Counted from the first letter of the stretch, positions 18,896 to 28,568 are shown. The stretch is 64,000 nucleotides of DNA from Natrinema gelatinilyticum (GCF_024266705.1 NZ_CP100756.1:682001-746000); one strand, 5' to 3'. Numbers and translations are program-made. The notes: generated from the sequence alone by a model not told the origin.

Positions 18896-19102
18896 TCATT
18901 CGAGATCGTCCTCTTCACGCTGAATCGTCTTGATTCGCGCGATGGTGCGACCCAGTTCGCCGATTCGGCCCGGATTCTCCGGGGCTCCACCCGCGGCGAG
19001 GACGGACTTCTGGTTCAGCAGTTCCGTCTCGAGTTCCTCGAGTTCTTCCTGCCGTTCGGCGGGCGTCATGTCGCGGATCTCTTCGACGTGGAGGATCGCC
19101 AT
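18896..19102 (-). CDS. rpl29: Ribosomal protein L29 (uL29)
   Basis: 68 residues, helical hairpin [29 protein letters not shown], then [16 protein letters not shown]; normal length for archaeal uL29 near the exit tunnel. The start overlaps the S3 stop by 1 base. Confidence 0.95.
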   Translation of the reverse strand: MAILHVEEIRDMTPAERQEELEELETELLNQKSVLAAGGAPENPGRIGELGRTIARIKTIQREEDDLE

Positions 19103-20043
19103 CAGGCGTCACCTCCCTCGTCCGCGTCCTCGTCGGCTTCTTCCATCTCCGCCACGAGCTCTTCGGCTTCCGCCTCGACGTCTTCCTCGAGTTCGTCGAG
19201 TTCCTCCTCGACGTCCTCGTCTTCGCCGGGGACTTCGACTTCGTCGAATTCCTCGCCGGTGTCGGTCCCGACTTCCTCCTCGATGACCTCTTCGATGTCC
19301 TCCTCGGTGGTCTCGACGGCCTCGTCGGCCGCGGCCTCGGCACCACCCGAGGCGGCCTCGGCCGCCTCGGGTTCGCCCTCGAGAAGCTCTTCGACGCCCT
19401 CGGCCTCGTTGGCCTCGACGGCCTCCGGGACGAGCTCTTCCGGATCCAGATCCTCGGTGATCTGGAAGTCGTCGGGCAACTCGGCTCCCGGCGGGATGAT
19501 CTTGACGTCGACACCGATCGTGCCGAGTTTCATGACCGCGACGCCCTGGCCGTGATCGACGACCTCTTCCGCGGGCTCGCCGTTGTGCTTGATGTAGCCG
19601 CGGTTGAACTTTTCGACGCGGGATCGCGCGCCCGTGACCTTCCCCGAGAGAACGATCTCCGCTCCGAGCGCGCCGGCTTCCATGATCCGGTCGATCGTGG
19701 TATGACCGGCCTTCCGGAAGTACCAGCCGCGCTCTAGTGCGTTGGCCAGTCGGTCCGCGACGATCCGTGCGTTGAGATCGGGTTCGTCGACCTCCTGGAC
19801 GTCGATCTGGGGGTCCTCGAGGTTGAATTTCTCCTCCAGGGCCGCCGTGACCTTCCGGATGTTCTCGCCGCCTTTACCGATGACCATCCCGGGCTTTTCG
19901 GCCTTGAGGACGATCTGCGTTCCCATCGGCGTCTTGGCGACGTCCATACCACCGTAGCCCGCACGGCCGAGTTCTTCCTGGAAGAACTCGTCGATCTGGG
20001 ACCGCTGCAGGCCGTTCTCGATGAATTGGTGTTCGTCAGCCAT
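19102..20043 (-). CDS. rps3: Ribosomal protein S3 (uS3) with long acidic tail
   Basis: 313 residues. The KH domain has [15 protein letters not shown] near 53-67, followed by the S3 C-domain with [19 protein letters not shown] sequence ([16 protein letters not shown]). From about residue 200 on the protein is almost entirely Glu/Asp/Ala, an unusually long acidic tail for surface charge in high salt. It overlaps L22 by 1 base. Confidence 0.96.
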   Translation of the reverse strand: MADEHQFIENGLQRSQIDEFFQEELGRAGYGGMDVAKTPMGTQIVLKAEKPGMVIGKGGENIRKVTAALEEKFNLEDPQIDVQEVDEPDLNARIVADRLANALERGWYFRKAGHTTIDRIMEAGALGAEIVLSGKVTGARSRVEKFNRGYIKHNGEPAEEVVDHGQGVAVMKLGTIGVDVKIIPPGAELPDDFQITEDLDPEELVPEAVEANEAEGVEELLEGEPEAAEAASGGAEAAADEAVETTEEDIEEVIEEEVGTDTGEEFDEVEVPGEDEDVEEELDELEEDVEAEAEELVAEMEEADEDADEGGDA

Positions 20044-20525
20044 CAGCTATCGTCCTCCTCGTCGGTTTCGCTCCGTTCTTCGACCACGATTTCGACGTCG
20101 ACCTGCGGTGTGTTCCACGACGACGCACGCCCCATCGCACGGGGTTTGCGGCCGACGGACTCACCGACTTTGTGGGCCGCGACGTGGACGATTTCCATCG
20201 ATTCGCCGTCGAATCCCTGGTGGTCCGCGTTGGCCTCGACGTTCTCGAGGAGGTCGAGGAACTCGCCCGAGACCTTTTCGGGGTACTTGCCGGCGTCCCA
20301 GCCGTCGACGTCGGATCGGTGACCGGCGCCACTGTTGTGGGACTTGAACGGCACCGACTGCGTCTCGTCGATGACGTCACGAAGGTACGCCCGGGCATCG
20401 CCGACGGTTCGGCCCTTGATCTCGCGAGCGACCTCCTTGCTGTGCTTGTGGCTCATATGACGCTCCCGGAGCATCGCTTTCGCCGTTGCGTCCGGGTCCG
20501 CGTCGACTGAGTAGTTGATTCCCAT
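20043..20525 (-). CDS. rpl22: Ribosomal protein L22 (uL22)
   Basis: 160 residues. It begins [22 protein letters not shown]; the beta-hairpin and [26 protein letters not shown]-terminal region match archaeal uL22. The S3 start overlaps its stop by one base. Confidence 0.95.
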   Translation of the reverse strand: MGINYSVDADPDATAKAMLRERHMSHKHSKEVAREIKGRTVGDARAYLRDVIDETQSVPFKSHNSGAGHRSDVDGWDAGKYPEKVSGEFLDLLENVEANADHQGFDGESMEIVHVAAHKVGESVGRKPRAMGRASSWNTPQVDVEIVVEERSETDEEDDS

Positions 20526-20532
20526 GCGTGGA

Positions 20533-20955
20533 TCACTTCAGTGGGACGAATTTCGAGGATCGGGTCGCGCCGATACCGGCCTGCCCGTGCTCGACGGAGG
20601 TCCGGGTCAGCTGGAACTCGCCGAGATAGTGGCCGATCATCTCCGGTTCGACGCGTACGCGTTCGAACGATTGTCCGTTGTAGACCTCGAAGGTCAACCC
20701 GACGAACTCCGGCAGGATCGGCATGTCCCGCAGGTGCGTTCGCAGCGGCGCGTTCGCCGTCTCTTCCTCGTCCGCCTCGCGGGCCTCCTCGAGAAGCTTC
20801 TCTTTCTCGACGGAGAGGCCGCGTTCGATACTTCGCCGCTGTCGAGCGGGTAGCAGTTCCACGACGTCGTCGAGCTCCATCTCCTGCAACTCCTCGAGCG
20901 TGTGGCCGCGGTAGGTGAACTCACCTTCACGGCCGGTTCGGTACTCCTGACTCAT
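20533..20955 (-). CDS. rps19: Ribosomal protein S19 (uS19)
   Basis: 140 residues. [22 protein letters not shown] and [33 protein letters not shown] are diagnostic of uS19. The N-terminus ([22 protein letters not shown]) is the archaeal form. It ends 8 bases before L22 and overlaps L2 by 4 bases. Confidence 0.95.
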   Translation of the reverse strand: MSQEYRTGREGEFTYRGHTLEELQEMELDDVVELLPARQRRSIERGLSVEKEKLLEEAREADEEETANAPLRTHLRDMPILPEFVGLTFEVYNGQSFERVRVEPEMIGHYLGEFQLTRTSVEHGQAGIGATRSSKFVPLK

Positions 20956-21671
20956 TTGTTTCCACCTCGGCCGGTGCGTCGGGACGAGATGTCACCGACC
21001 TTCCGTCCCGGCGGGGCGTCCCGCGAGACAGACTTGGGTTTGCCGGGGTGCTGGCGGCCGCCGCCACCGAACGGGTGATCGACGGCGTTCATCGCGACAC
21101 CGCGGACGCGGGGCCACTTCGTGCCCCGAGCTTTCATCTTGTGGTACTTGTTGCCTGCCTTGACCAGCGGCTTCTCCGTGCGGCCGCCACCGGCGACGAC
21201 GCCGATAGTGGCGCGACATTGCGGATCGAGGCGCTTGACCTCGCCGCTCGGAAGCTGGACGACCGCAGCGTTGCGGTCGTGCGTAATCAGGTCGGCGTTG
21301 GTTCCCGAAGCGCGGGCGAACCGGCCGCCGTCGCCCGGGTTCGCCTCGATGTTACAGACCGGGACACCTTCGGGAATCTCCGCGAGCGGGAGCGTATTGC
21401 CGGGCTTGATCTCCGCGCTCACGCCGACTTGCAGCTCATCGCCGACGGTGACGCCTTCGGGCGCGAGGATCAGCCGCTGATCGCCGTCTTCGAATTCGAC
21501 GGCGGCGACCGGTGCGGATCGAGCCGGGTCGTGTTCGATGTCCACGACCGTTCCGGCCACGACATCGTCTGCTTCTTTCTTGTGGTCGAGCTTCGCCTTG
21601 TACCGGTGCGACGGGGCGCGGAAGGTGGAACTTCCGCGGCCGCGCCGTTGTCCTTGAATGCGACGTCCCAT
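20952..21671 (-). CDS. rpl2: Ribosomal protein L2 (uL2)
   Basis: 239 residues starting [23 protein letters not shown]. The conserved C-terminal loop with the peptidyl-transferase-region histidine, [22 protein letters not shown] near 187-208, is intact. It follows L23 by 2 bases. Confidence 0.97.
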   Translation of the reverse strand: MGRRIQGQRRGRGSSTFRAPSHRYKAKLDHKKEADDVVAGTVVDIEHDPARSAPVAAVEFEDGDQRLILAPEGVTVGDELQVGVSAEIKPGNTLPLAEIPEGVPVCNIEANPGDGGRFARASGTNADLITHDRNAAVVQLPSGEVKRLDPQCRATIGVVAGGGRTEKPLVKAGNKYHKMKARGTKWPRVRGVAMNAVDHPFGGGGRQHPGKPKSVSRDAPPGRKVGDISSRRTGRGGNK

Positions 21672-21673
21672 GC

Positions 21674-21928
21674 TCAGAACACCCCGATTCGCGAAGCGAC
21701 TTCCTGTGCATCGTCGTCCTCTGAGAGGCGGACGACCGCTTTCTTCTTCCCGTTCATCGTTACCTGCGTGTTGATGTTCTGTACCGAGATCTCGAATCGT
21801 TCCTCGACCTCGTCGCGGATCTCCGGCTTGGTCGCGTCCGGATTGACGACGAACTGGAGCTTGTTCTCGAAGTCCATGTCGTTCATCGCCTTCTCGGTCA
21901 CGAGGGGGTGTTCGATGACCGAACTCAT
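21674..21928 (-). CDS. rpl23: Ribosomal protein L23 (uL23)
   Basis: 84 residues, minimal archaeal uL23. It starts MSSVIEHPLVTEKAMNDMDF and ends KKAVVRLSEDDDAQEVASRIGVF; it forms the docking site for SRP at the tunnel exit. Overlaps L4 by 4 bases. Confidence 0.95.
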   Translation of the reverse strand: MSSVIEHPLVTEKAMNDMDFENKLQFVVNPDATKPEIRDEVEERFEISVQNINTQVTMNGKKKAVVRLSEDDDAQEVASRIGVF

Positions 21929-22677
21929 CGGTCGGCCACCTCCTCGAGTGCGCTCTCGGTCCAGACGGTCAGCCGTCCGGGCTGTGCGCCAGGTGCGAGA
22001 TCCTCCGCGTTAACCTCCGCGGCAGTCGTTACGTCTGCACCGGCGAGGTTCCGGGCCGCACGCGACGGGCCGGCCTCGCTCGAGGTGACGAAGAGGATCG
22101 ACGTGGGCCGCTTGTACTTGCGACCGCGGGTCTTCCCGCGACCCGAGCGGATGCTGCGGCCTTCGTCAGCGCGTTCGACGTCGTCCGCGAGACCTGCCGC
22201 CTCGAGGAAGGAGACGACTTCTCTCGTTTTCTCTAGGTCCTCGAATTCGTCGTCGACGACCACCGGAATCTCGATGTCGGCGTCGAACTCGTGGCCCCGC
22301 TCGGCGACGAGTTCGGCGTCGCTCGTCGCGGCAATCGCGCTTCGGACGGCCAATTTCTTCTCTTTCGTATTGATCGATTCAGTCCAGTCCTTCTCGGCTT
22401 TCGGCGGGTGGGCCTTGCGCCCCTTGACCGTCTGGGGAACGCGTCGACCGCGTCCCTCCTGTCGTGGCACGTGGGCCATCCCGCGACCGCTCCCGAACGA
22501 TTCGGCCGGCGTTCGCATGCCGGCGAATTCGTCGGCGCCGTAGTCCTGTTTTCGGTTTGCCTGGGCAGCACGGACGGCGCGGCCGATCAGGTCCGGGCGG
22601 TACTGCGTGTCGAAGACCGCCGGGAGCTCGACCGAGCCCGCGTCGTCGCCGTCCAGGTCGCGTACTGTTGCGTCCAT
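21925..22677 (-). CDS. rpl4: Ribosomal protein L4 (uL4)
   Basis: 250 residues. MDATVRDLDGDDAGSVELPAVF, the extended loop with GSGRGMAHVPRQEGRGRRVPQ and KGRKAHPP, and the C-terminal LAPGAQPGRLTVWTESALEEV are typical of archaeal uL4. It starts 3 bases after L3. Confidence 0.96.
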   Translation of the reverse strand: MDATVRDLDGDDAGSVELPAVFDTQYRPDLIGRAVRAAQANRKQDYGADEFAGMRTPAESFGSGRGMAHVPRQEGRGRRVPQTVKGRKAHPPKAEKDWTESINTKEKKLAVRSAIAATSDAELVAERGHEFDADIEIPVVVDDEFEDLEKTREVVSFLEAAGLADDVERADEGRSIRSGRGKTRGRKYKRPTSILFVTSSEAGPSRAARNLAGADVTTAAEVNAEDLAPGAQPGRLTVWTESALEEVADR

Positions 22678-22680
22678 ATG

Positions 22681-23700
22681 TTATCCCTGGTTGGATGCGG
22701 TGGAGACGTAGCGCACCTCGGGGTCGAGGCGCGGCTGGCCTCCGGGTCGGATCGCCGGGCGGAAGCGCACGAGGCGCTTTTCTGGCCCGGGGAGCGAGCC
22801 CTTGATCAGCGCGTGCGGCCCGTCGACTTCGCCGTAGTTGACGAAGCCGCCGTCGACCGTCGCGTCGGCGCCGTCGCCGATATCGACGAGGCGCTTGTTC
22901 AGTTCCGTCCGCTGGTGGTAGCCGGTCTGGCCCTGCTGTGGGACCGTCGAGCGAACGCGGCTCGGGTTCCATGGGCCGAGGTTTCCAATGCGGCGACGCC
23001 AGCCCTGCCGGGCGTGTTTACCCTTGCGTTTCTGGACGCCCCATCGCTTGACCGGACCCTGGGTCCCTTTCCCCTTCGTGACGCCGCTCGCGTCGACGTA
23101 TTCGCCGGCGCGGAACACGTCGTTCATCACGTGCTCGCCGCCATCCTCGAGCGTCTCGAGGGCGAAGTCGACGCGTTCGTCGACGGAACCGCCGCCGACT
23201 CGCGTCTCCATCACGTCGGGTTTCTTCTTCGGTACCGAGGGAACGTCCCCGGGAACCGTATGGGTGATGACGCGTACGTCGTCGACGCGGCCCTCCTCGT
23301 GGAGGCCACGGAGCTCGTCCGTGGCGGCGTCGGCGTCGTAATCGTCACCGGGAAGGTCGAGGACGCGATCGAGTTCGGGAACGAACTCGTCGGTCCAGAC
23401 CTCAGTTATCGGCTTCATACCGTACGGCGTGTCTTCGTACGCTCGCAGTGCGACGGCGCGCATCGGCGGCGTCTCCACGATCGTGACGGGAACGGTCTGC
23501 TCCATTCCCTCGGTCGGCGAGTTCGCTTGATCGTCGACCATCACGACGTGGGTCATGCCGGCCTTGTAGCCCGCGAAGCCCTGCAGCGTCGGCTGTCCGT
23601 CGTCGTCCGGCCACGAATTGAAGCGCGGTATCTCCGAGGAGGCGCGCTTCCGTGGGCCGAACCCGAGTGAGCCTTTGCGTGGTCTATTTGGTTGTGGCAT
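22681..23700 (-). CDS. rpl3: Ribosomal protein L3 (uL3)
   Basis: 339 residues. It starts MPQPNRPRKGSLGFGPRKRASSE and has the tryptophan-finger region KRWGVQKRKGKHARQGWRRRIGNLGPWNPSRVRSTVPQ split by normal spacing. It begins 4 bases after the SPOUT methyltransferase stop and is the first ribosomal protein of the array. Confidence 0.97.
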   Translation of the reverse strand: MPQPNRPRKGSLGFGPRKRASSEIPRFNSWPDDDGQPTLQGFAGYKAGMTHVVMVDDQANSPTEGMEQTVPVTIVETPPMRAVALRAYEDTPYGMKPITEVWTDEFVPELDRVLDLPGDDYDADAATDELRGLHEEGRVDDVRVITHTVPGDVPSVPKKKPDVMETRVGGGSVDERVDFALETLEDGGEHVMNDVFRAGEYVDASGVTKGKGTQGPVKRWGVQKRKGKHARQGWRRRIGNLGPWNPSRVRSTVPQQGQTGYHQRTELNKRLVDIGDGADATVDGGFVNYGEVDGPHALIKGSLPGPEKRLVRFRPAIRPGGQPRLDPEVRYVSTASNQG

Positions 23701-23704
23701 TCTA

Positions 23705-24580
23705 TCACTCTCTCAGTGAGAGGGGAGCGAGGGTGGCGAACAGAGCCTCCTCCGTCCGCACGACCTCGCTTCCCTGGTCCGGAACCGTGTTTAGCCAGAG
23801 GTCGAACCCCGGATCGGCAGTGGGTTCGACTCCGTCATCCCCGTCGTCGGCTGCCATCTGTGCAGCGCCGACAGCGGATGCCTCGATTCCGAGGATATCC
23901 GGCAGCCCTCTCTCGGGCGCACCGAACGCGACGGTCATCCCGTCGCGCTCGATGCGACCGGCCAGCGTCTCGAGCCGCCCGACGGTGAGTTCTTCACCGA
24001 ATCGGGAGGCCGCGATGCGGACGCCGGCGTCCTCACGGCCGAGTGCTGCCCGTAGGTCCGACTGCTCGATTGTGAGCCCCGGAAGGGGAACAGCCTCGAG
24101 CTTCGCCCGGACCGGTCGTCGCGAAGAGATCCTGACGGTCACGCGCTCCCCCTCCTCGACTGCCATTTCTGGCGGTACGTTGAGGGAGATTGGGTGTTGC
24201 AAGCCGCAATTGACCCGGACGCGCCCTTCAGGTCCGACCTCGGTCACGATCCCTTGTCTTAACGACCCCGAACCGTTCGATTCGGAGCCGGTCTGTGTCG
24301 CCGCGCGGAGCGGCGGCAAGACGCCCGCGTACTCCAGTTCGTCCCGCATTCCCCACACCTCGTTGCGGAGGTATGGCGGCGTTGCGGCGTACCGCAAGAC
24401 GGTGTTTACGAACCCGCCGTCGAATCGCCCTGTTTCGCCGTCCCGATCGGGATAGACGAGCAGGCGATCGACCCGAAAGATCGTCGCCGCGCGGGCGACG
24501 TATCCGAGTTTGCGAGTCGCCTCGCGTTTGTCCTCGGCTTCTCGGGTGAGCGACGACGGCACGAGCACGCTGACGGTCAT
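23705..24580 (-). CDS. SPOUT-family RNA methyltransferase (COG2106 type)
   Basis: 291 residues. The N-terminus (VSVLVPSSLTREAEDKREATRKLGYVARAATIFRV, shown here in parts) and TPPYLRNEVWGMRDELEYAGVLPP match the archaeal putative RNA uridine methyltransferase that precedes rpl3 in many archaea. A beta-barrel insert spans about residues 95-160; the trefoil-knot C-terminus includes EAVPLPGLTIEQ and FGAPERGLPDI. It is probably cotranscribed with rpl3; the target RNA is not known. Confidence 0.85.
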   Translation of the reverse strand: MTVSVLVPSSLTREAEDKREATRKLGYVARAATIFRVDRLLVYPDRDGETGRFDGGFVNTVLRYAATPPYLRNEVWGMRDELEYAGVLPPLRAATQTGSESNGSGSLRQGIVTEVGPEGRVRVNCGLQHPISLNVPPEMAVEEGERVTVRISSRRPVRAKLEAVPLPGLTIEQSDLRAALGREDAGVRIAASRFGEELTVGRLETLAGRIERDGMTVAFGAPERGLPDILGIEASAVGAAQMAADDGDDGVEPTADPGFDLWLNTVPDQGSEVVRTEEALFATLAPLSLRE

Positions 24581-24636
24581 GCCGAAACGCTTCGGCGCCG
24601 CGTCACTAGACTGTAGCGATCTATTGCGGAGAGGGT

Positions 24637-24644
24637 CTTAAAAG
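24637..24644 (-). promoter_or_regulatory. Probable TATA box of the ribosomal array
   Basis: On the minus strand CTTTTAAG lies about 57 bases upstream of the methyltransferase ATG at 24580, the first gene of the array. This would give a leader of roughly 30 bases. Confidence 0.4.
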
Positions 24645-24927
24645 AATAGCGGATTCGATTCCGGCTGTGAACGCCTCACACTCGTGAATTCGTGCCGAAC
24701 AGACACACACTCGCGTTCGGTAACCTGTCGGCGATGACTGAGACTGTGATTCGCCGGACAGACTTGCAGACCGACTACACTGACTCGTGACCGCCAGCAG
24801 AACCCGCCAGCCGCGATCGGTGAATACGTTCGGAATGTGTTGCGGCGTTCGTGACCGAGTCGGCTGTCGAATTTCTCCGGAACCGCCATGCACCAGCGTG
24901 TCGATACGGGGTTGATTCGCAACCCTT
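24645..24927. other. Intergenic region upstream of tRNA-Gly
   Basis: About 280 bases between the ribosomal-array promoter and the tRNA promoter. Short overlapping open frames occur but none shows motifs or a start with a promoter. I see no gene here. Confidence 0.4.
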
Positions 24928-24933
24928 ATACAT
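24928..24933 (+). promoter_or_regulatory. TATA box of tRNA-Gly gene
   Basis: TTATAC lies about 33 bases before the mature tRNA 5' end. Confidence 0.45.
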
Positions 24934-24963
24934 CCCTCCGGGAGTAGGTATGAGTGCAGCAGG

Positions 24964-25034
24964 GCGCTGGTAGTGTAGTGGTATCACGTGACCTTGCCAT
25001 GGTCACAACCTGGGTTCAAATCCCAGCCAGCGCA
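24964..25034 (+). tRNA. tRNA-Gly (GCC)
   Basis: A 71-nucleotide cloverleaf without intron. The acceptor stem GCGCTGG pairs with CCAGCGC at 25027-25033, followed by discriminator A. The anticodon stem TGACC/GGTCA encloses TTGCCAT, with anticodon GCC at 24996-24998. The T arm holds GGTTCAAATCC. CCA is not encoded. A short T tract follows immediately and may be the terminator. Confidence 0.95.
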
Positions 25035-25216
25035 TTTTTGTCGCGAACTACTTCGTAAGCGACGGGTAGTACTCTAGATTCGAAGTAGACGAATCGCCGT
25101 GCGAAACCCCCGAATCCGAGGAGCCCCGTGTACTAGTCCGAGAGTAAAACGACAGCAATATTCCCATAGAATAGTGGACTTTTGTCGACTAAAATAGGGT
25201 ATTAGATTAACAGTCG

Positions 25217-25263
25217 GATATATATCCGAGCCTTTATTGCCCAATATAATGTCCACTCGGACA
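25217..25263 (+). promoter_or_regulatory. Promoter region with palindromes before the ATP-grasp gene
   Basis: A perfect 12-bp palindrome GGATATATATCC (25217-25228) is followed by AT-rich boxes TTTATT and CAATATAAT. A 5-bp inverted repeat TGTCC-ACTC-GGACA (25250-25263) abuts the ATG at 25263. Palindrome, TATA-like boxes and start-codon repeat together look like a regulated promoter. No regulator is identified. Confidence 0.4.
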
Positions 25264-26576
25264 TGAAACCGAGGGATCGGAAAAGCGTCGTCGTTCCAGC
25301 TGTGGCTCCGAGTTCCGCCGCGTGTATTCGGTCGCTCGGTTCTCGGGGGATACGGACGATCGCCGTCTCTGAAACCGAAACCGCCCCGGAATTTCATTCG
25401 AAATACTGTGACGAGACGCTCGTTGTTCCGGATCCCGGGACGGATTTCCTCGGATACAAAGACGCGCTTCTCGGGCTCGCAAAACGGCCGTCCGTCCAGA
25501 CGATCACCCCACTCCGAGAGGAGGACGTGTGGGCGCTCGCGAAGTACAGATCGGAGTTCGCAACGCACATCACTCCGCTCTGGCCGACCGTCGAGACACT
25601 GCGGACGGTATACGACAGAGTGGAATTGATGAAAACCGCCAGCGAAGCGGGGGTCGCAGTACCGGAGACGTGGACGTTCGACGAGGTCGAGGACTGGAGT
25701 CACGAACAAATCGCGAAACCTCGATACGCGATCCTCACGGACGAGTACGTCGACTCCGTTTCGTCGACTGAAGTCGTTCACCCCGGTTCGGTATCGTTTC
25801 TCCAACCCGGCCACAGACCGAATCGCGAAGAAATGGTCACGGAGATGGGACACGTTCCAATCGTCCAGGAGTACGTACCGGGTTCAGAATACGCGCTCTG
25901 GGCGCTCTACGATCGCGGCGACGTCGTCGCGACCTGCCAGAAACACCAGATTCGAGGCTACTCCTACGCTGGAAATACGAGCGTGGCACGACAGACCACG
26001 TCGATTCCGGACCTCGAGACAGTGGGACGAACGTTGCTCGATGCACTCGACTGGCACGGCCCCGTCTCGGTTCAGTTCGTCAGAAACGAAGCGACGGGCG
26101 AGTTTACGCTCCTCGAGATCAATCCGCGGTTCTGGGTGTCGTTGGAGTGTCCCATTCGGGCCGGTGTCGATTTCGCGTACTACTACTGGTGTCTTGCATG
26201 TGACTTGCCCGTTCGCGCCCAGTCGGACTACGAATCGGGGATCGCGACACATCTTTTGCGCGGGGAACTGGTACACATTCTCAGTATTCTGCGAGAAGAT
26301 AATCCGGTGGTCGAACCGCCATCGCTGCCGGGCGCGGTATGGGACGTCGCGTCGTCGATCCGTCGCCAACCACACTTTGATTACCTAAGCGTGACCGATC
26401 CCGGCCCCTTCGCTCGCGATGTCCTCAATACGTGTCACGAATTGTTCGGGGCTGCTCTTGATGAGTCCAATTCACCCAGGGAACGACCGACCGACTCACC
26501 TGATGTGTCCACTGTCGCGTCGGAGATGCCGACCGACGCCTCAACAGGGGTGTTGTACGATCGCGATCGGCCATGA
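25263..26576 (+). CDS. ATP-grasp domain protein (carboxylate-amine/thiol ligase-like)
   Basis: 437 residues. The N-terminal pre-ATP-grasp region begins SVVVPAVAPSSAACIRSLGSRGI, as in carbamoyl-phosphate-synthase-like ligases of cell-surface or antibiotic loci. The ATP-grasp core includes VPIVQEYVPGSEYALWALYD near 198-217 and the metal site FTLLEINPRFWVSLECPI near 281-298. The last 40 residues are polar and variable. Substrate unknown. Codon use is a little less GC-biased at the start than in the ribosomal genes. It is monocistronic. Confidence 0.85.
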   Translation: MKPRDRKSVVVPAVAPSSAACIRSLGSRGIRTIAVSETETAPEFHSKYCDETLVVPDPGTDFLGYKDALLGLAKRPSVQTITPLREEDVWALAKYRSEFATHITPLWPTVETLRTVYDRVELMKTASEAGVAVPETWTFDEVEDWSHEQIAKPRYAILTDEYVDSVSSTEVVHPGSVSFLQPGHRPNREEMVTEMGHVPIVQEYVPGSEYALWALYDRGDVVATCQKHQIRGYSYAGNTSVARQTTSIPDLETVGRTLLDALDWHGPVSVQFVRNEATGEFTLLEINPRFWVSLECPIRAGVDFAYYYWCLACDLPVRAQSDYESGIATHLLRGELVHILSILREDNPVVEPPSLPGAVWDVASSIRRQPHFDYLSVTDPGPFARDVLNTCHELFGAALDESNSPRERPTDSPDVSTVASEMPTDASTGVLYDRDRP

Positions 26577-26812
26577 TCCCACGGGGGAATCCGAACCGGG
26601 ACCGCCTGCGACCCCTGCGAACGGACCGAGCGAACGGCTTCGACGGACAGTGCCATCAGTAAGTTGACCTGTCTCGAGTGGCGCTCGTCTCTGTCCGCTC
26701 CCGACGACCCCCTTGCCCCCGATCGGACGTGCAGTGAGGAATCTCTCGCCTTTCGCGGACGCCTGCCGCCTGGTCCGAGCCAGACACTGCAAGCGGCAAA
26801 CCGGAACGGTCG
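26577..26812. other. Intergenic, convergent gene ends
   Basis: 236 bases between the ATP-grasp stop and the USP stop; short unsupported frames only, no hairpin or repeat noticed. Confidence 0.35.
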
Positions 26813-27694
26813 CTACTCCGAGGCCGACTCGTCCCGAACCGTCAGCACGGGAATCGGCGACGTCCGAACGAGGTGTTCGGTGACGCTTCCGAGGAGATAC
26901 CGATCGAAGCCCGTTCGACCGTGCGTGCCGACGACGACGAGATCGACGTCGTTGTCTTCGACGTACGAGCGGATCGTCTGGTGAATCGAGGTTCCGTATT
27001 CGACGGTCTCAGCGATCGACTCGACGCCGGCATTCGTCGCGTACGCGGAGGCGTCCTCGAGGATTTCGTTCGCGCTTTCCTCCAGCAGTGAGATCTGAAT
27101 GTCGGTCCGGACGTCGACCCCGAGAGTCCTCGTGTCGATAACGGAGAGGAGGTGCAGCGCCGCACCCTCGGCGGTCGCGACGTCGGTTCCGATCGCGAGC
27201 GCCGCCGTCGCACAATTGCTCCCGTCGGTCGGGACCAGAACGTTCCGATACGGATGCGTCGTACTGCTGTCGCTGTCCGGTCGTATCGTCAGCACGGGGA
27301 CGGTCGCCCTCCTGACGACGCGCTCCGTCGTGCTCCCGAGCATGAAGCGCTTGAGGCCCGTCCGTCCGTGTGTCGGCATCGCAACGAGATCGACGTCGTT
27401 CGACTCCGCGTACTCGATGATCGAGCTGTACGGGTCCCCTTCGTAAACTGCCGTGACGACGTCAATCCCACGTTCTTGTGCACGGTCGGCGCCGTCGCGA
27501 ACGTGGTGTTCGCCTTCCCGCTCGAGGACGTCGACGACCTCGCCTTGCATCCGAAGAACGGCATCCTTCCTCGTGTTAGCCACGTTGAGGATGTGAACCG
27601 TCGACTCGTGGGTGGCGGCGATATCGAGGACGTGGTCGAACGCGATCGACGCTCCCTGACTGCCATCGGTGGGAAACAGGATACTGGTGAACAT
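26813..27694 (-). CDS. Tandem universal stress protein (two UspA domains)
   Basis: 293 residues, two UspA domains: residues about 1-142 (start MFTSILFPTDGS, ATP loop MPTHGRTGLKRFMLGSTTERV) and 150-290 (RNVLVPTDGSN, VVGTHGRTGFDRYLLGSVTEHLV). Both domains keep the G-x2-G-x9-G(S/T)-type nucleotide loop. ATG 27694 is chosen over a start five codons earlier. It starts 21 bases after the amphi-Trp gene stop, so the two are probably an operon. Confidence 0.92.
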   Translation of the reverse strand: MFTSILFPTDGSQGASIAFDHVLDIAATHESTVHILNVANTRKDAVLRMQGEVVDVLEREGEHHVRDGADRAQERGIDVVTAVYEGDPYSSIIEYAESNDVDLVAMPTHGRTGLKRFMLGSTTERVVRRATVPVLTIRPDSDSSTTHPYRNVLVPTDGSNCATAALAIGTDVATAEGAALHLLSVIDTRTLGVDVRTDIQISLLEESANEILEDASAYATNAGVESIAETVEYGTSIHQTIRSYVEDNDVDLVVVGTHGRTGFDRYLLGSVTEHLVRTSPIPVLTVRDESASE

Positions 27695-27715
27695 GATGTC
27701 GCTCTCCAAACGGGA

Positions 27716-27994
27716 TCACTCCCGAACGTCGAGGGCCCCTTCCTCGGCAGTTTCCGCCGTCCGCCACCAGACGAGTTCGAATTCGATGCTCTGTTTCGCC
27801 GCCGTGTCCCCTTCGGACCAGTCCGATTCTCCCTCGAGTTTGAACGTAATCGGTTCCGCCGGGTCCAGCCGCACTGTCTTTCCCTCGAGTTCGAGCGTTA
27901 CGTCGCCGTCGGCCTCGAGTTGGTCGGCCAGTTCGCGGAACGAGTCGGCGATTCCCGATCGCGACCGCTGTGCCTCCGTTTCGAGTTCACCCAT
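27716..27994 (-). CDS. amphi-Trp domain protein
   Basis: 92 residues from MGELETEAQRSR. The segment SIEFELVWWRTAE near the C-terminus holds the Trp pair that names the domain, and EGKTVRLDPAEPITFKLEGES precedes it. Members are small haloarchaeal and bacterial proteins of unknown function. It lies directly upstream of a tandem USP on the same strand, suggesting a shared stress-related setting. Confidence 0.8.
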   Translation of the reverse strand: MGELETEAQRSRSGIADSFRELADQLEADGDVTLELEGKTVRLDPAEPITFKLEGESDWSEGDTAAKQSIEFELVWWRTAETAEEGALDVRE

Positions 27995-28166
27995 ATGAAT
28001 CAGCACACTGAAAGCGGGTATAAACGGAGAGGGCACTCCTCAAATGTGTTGACTACCGGTTCGAATTACTAGTTGCGGGAGAGACATGGTTTCATCAGTC
28101 GATCGGTACCGTTCCACGCCCGGGAGTCGATCCGTGTTGTTTCACGGCCGAGGTCGTACGGTCGCC

Positions 28167-28568
28167 CTATTCGGCGAGATCCTGCAGAGCCAGGCGGAGG
28201 TTCCGCGTGTTGGCCTTCCAGAACGCGTCGAAGACGACACCGAGGACTGGGACGGACCCGCCAACGGCGTCGACGGCGACGATTGCAAGCATACGGAGCA
28301 GTGTCGACCGAGAGACGCCCATTCGGGCGGATTCGGCGACGATATATAGCGAGACGACTGCGGCCGCGGAGTCGCCGGCGCCCGGGAGGATCCCCATGAT
28401 CGGATCTAGCCCGAATCGGAACTCCGTTCCCGGGACTCGGACACCCTTGTCGAGGGCGTGAGCGACCGTGTGCATTCGCTCGAGCGCTACCCTGTCGATG
28501 GATTCGGGGAGATCGCCATCGAAATCCTCGAGGGTCGATCGGACTCCGTCCATCTCATCAGTTTCCAT
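28167..28568 (-). CDS. DUF4112 domain membrane protein
   Basis: 133 residues from METDEMDG. The family signature FGLDPIMGILPGAGDSAAAVVSLYIV (shown in part) spans about 49-74; a second hydrophobic segment LAIVAVDAVGGSVPVLGVVFDAFW follows, ending KANTRNLRLALQDL. Two membrane helices are likely. Function unknown for the family. Isolated gene. Confidence 0.85.
   Translation of the reverse strand: METDEMDGVRSTLEDFDGDLPESIDRVALERMHTVAHALDKGVRVPGTEFRFGLDPIMGILPGAGDSAAAVVSLYIVAESARMGVSRSTLLRMLAIVAVDAVGGSVPVLGVVFDAFWKANTRNLRLALQDLAE

Noticed and set aside
22291..23670. 459-codon plus-strand open frame opposite rpl4 and rpl3
   Set aside because: Shadow of ribosomal genes with Val/Asp/Arg-biased mirror composition.
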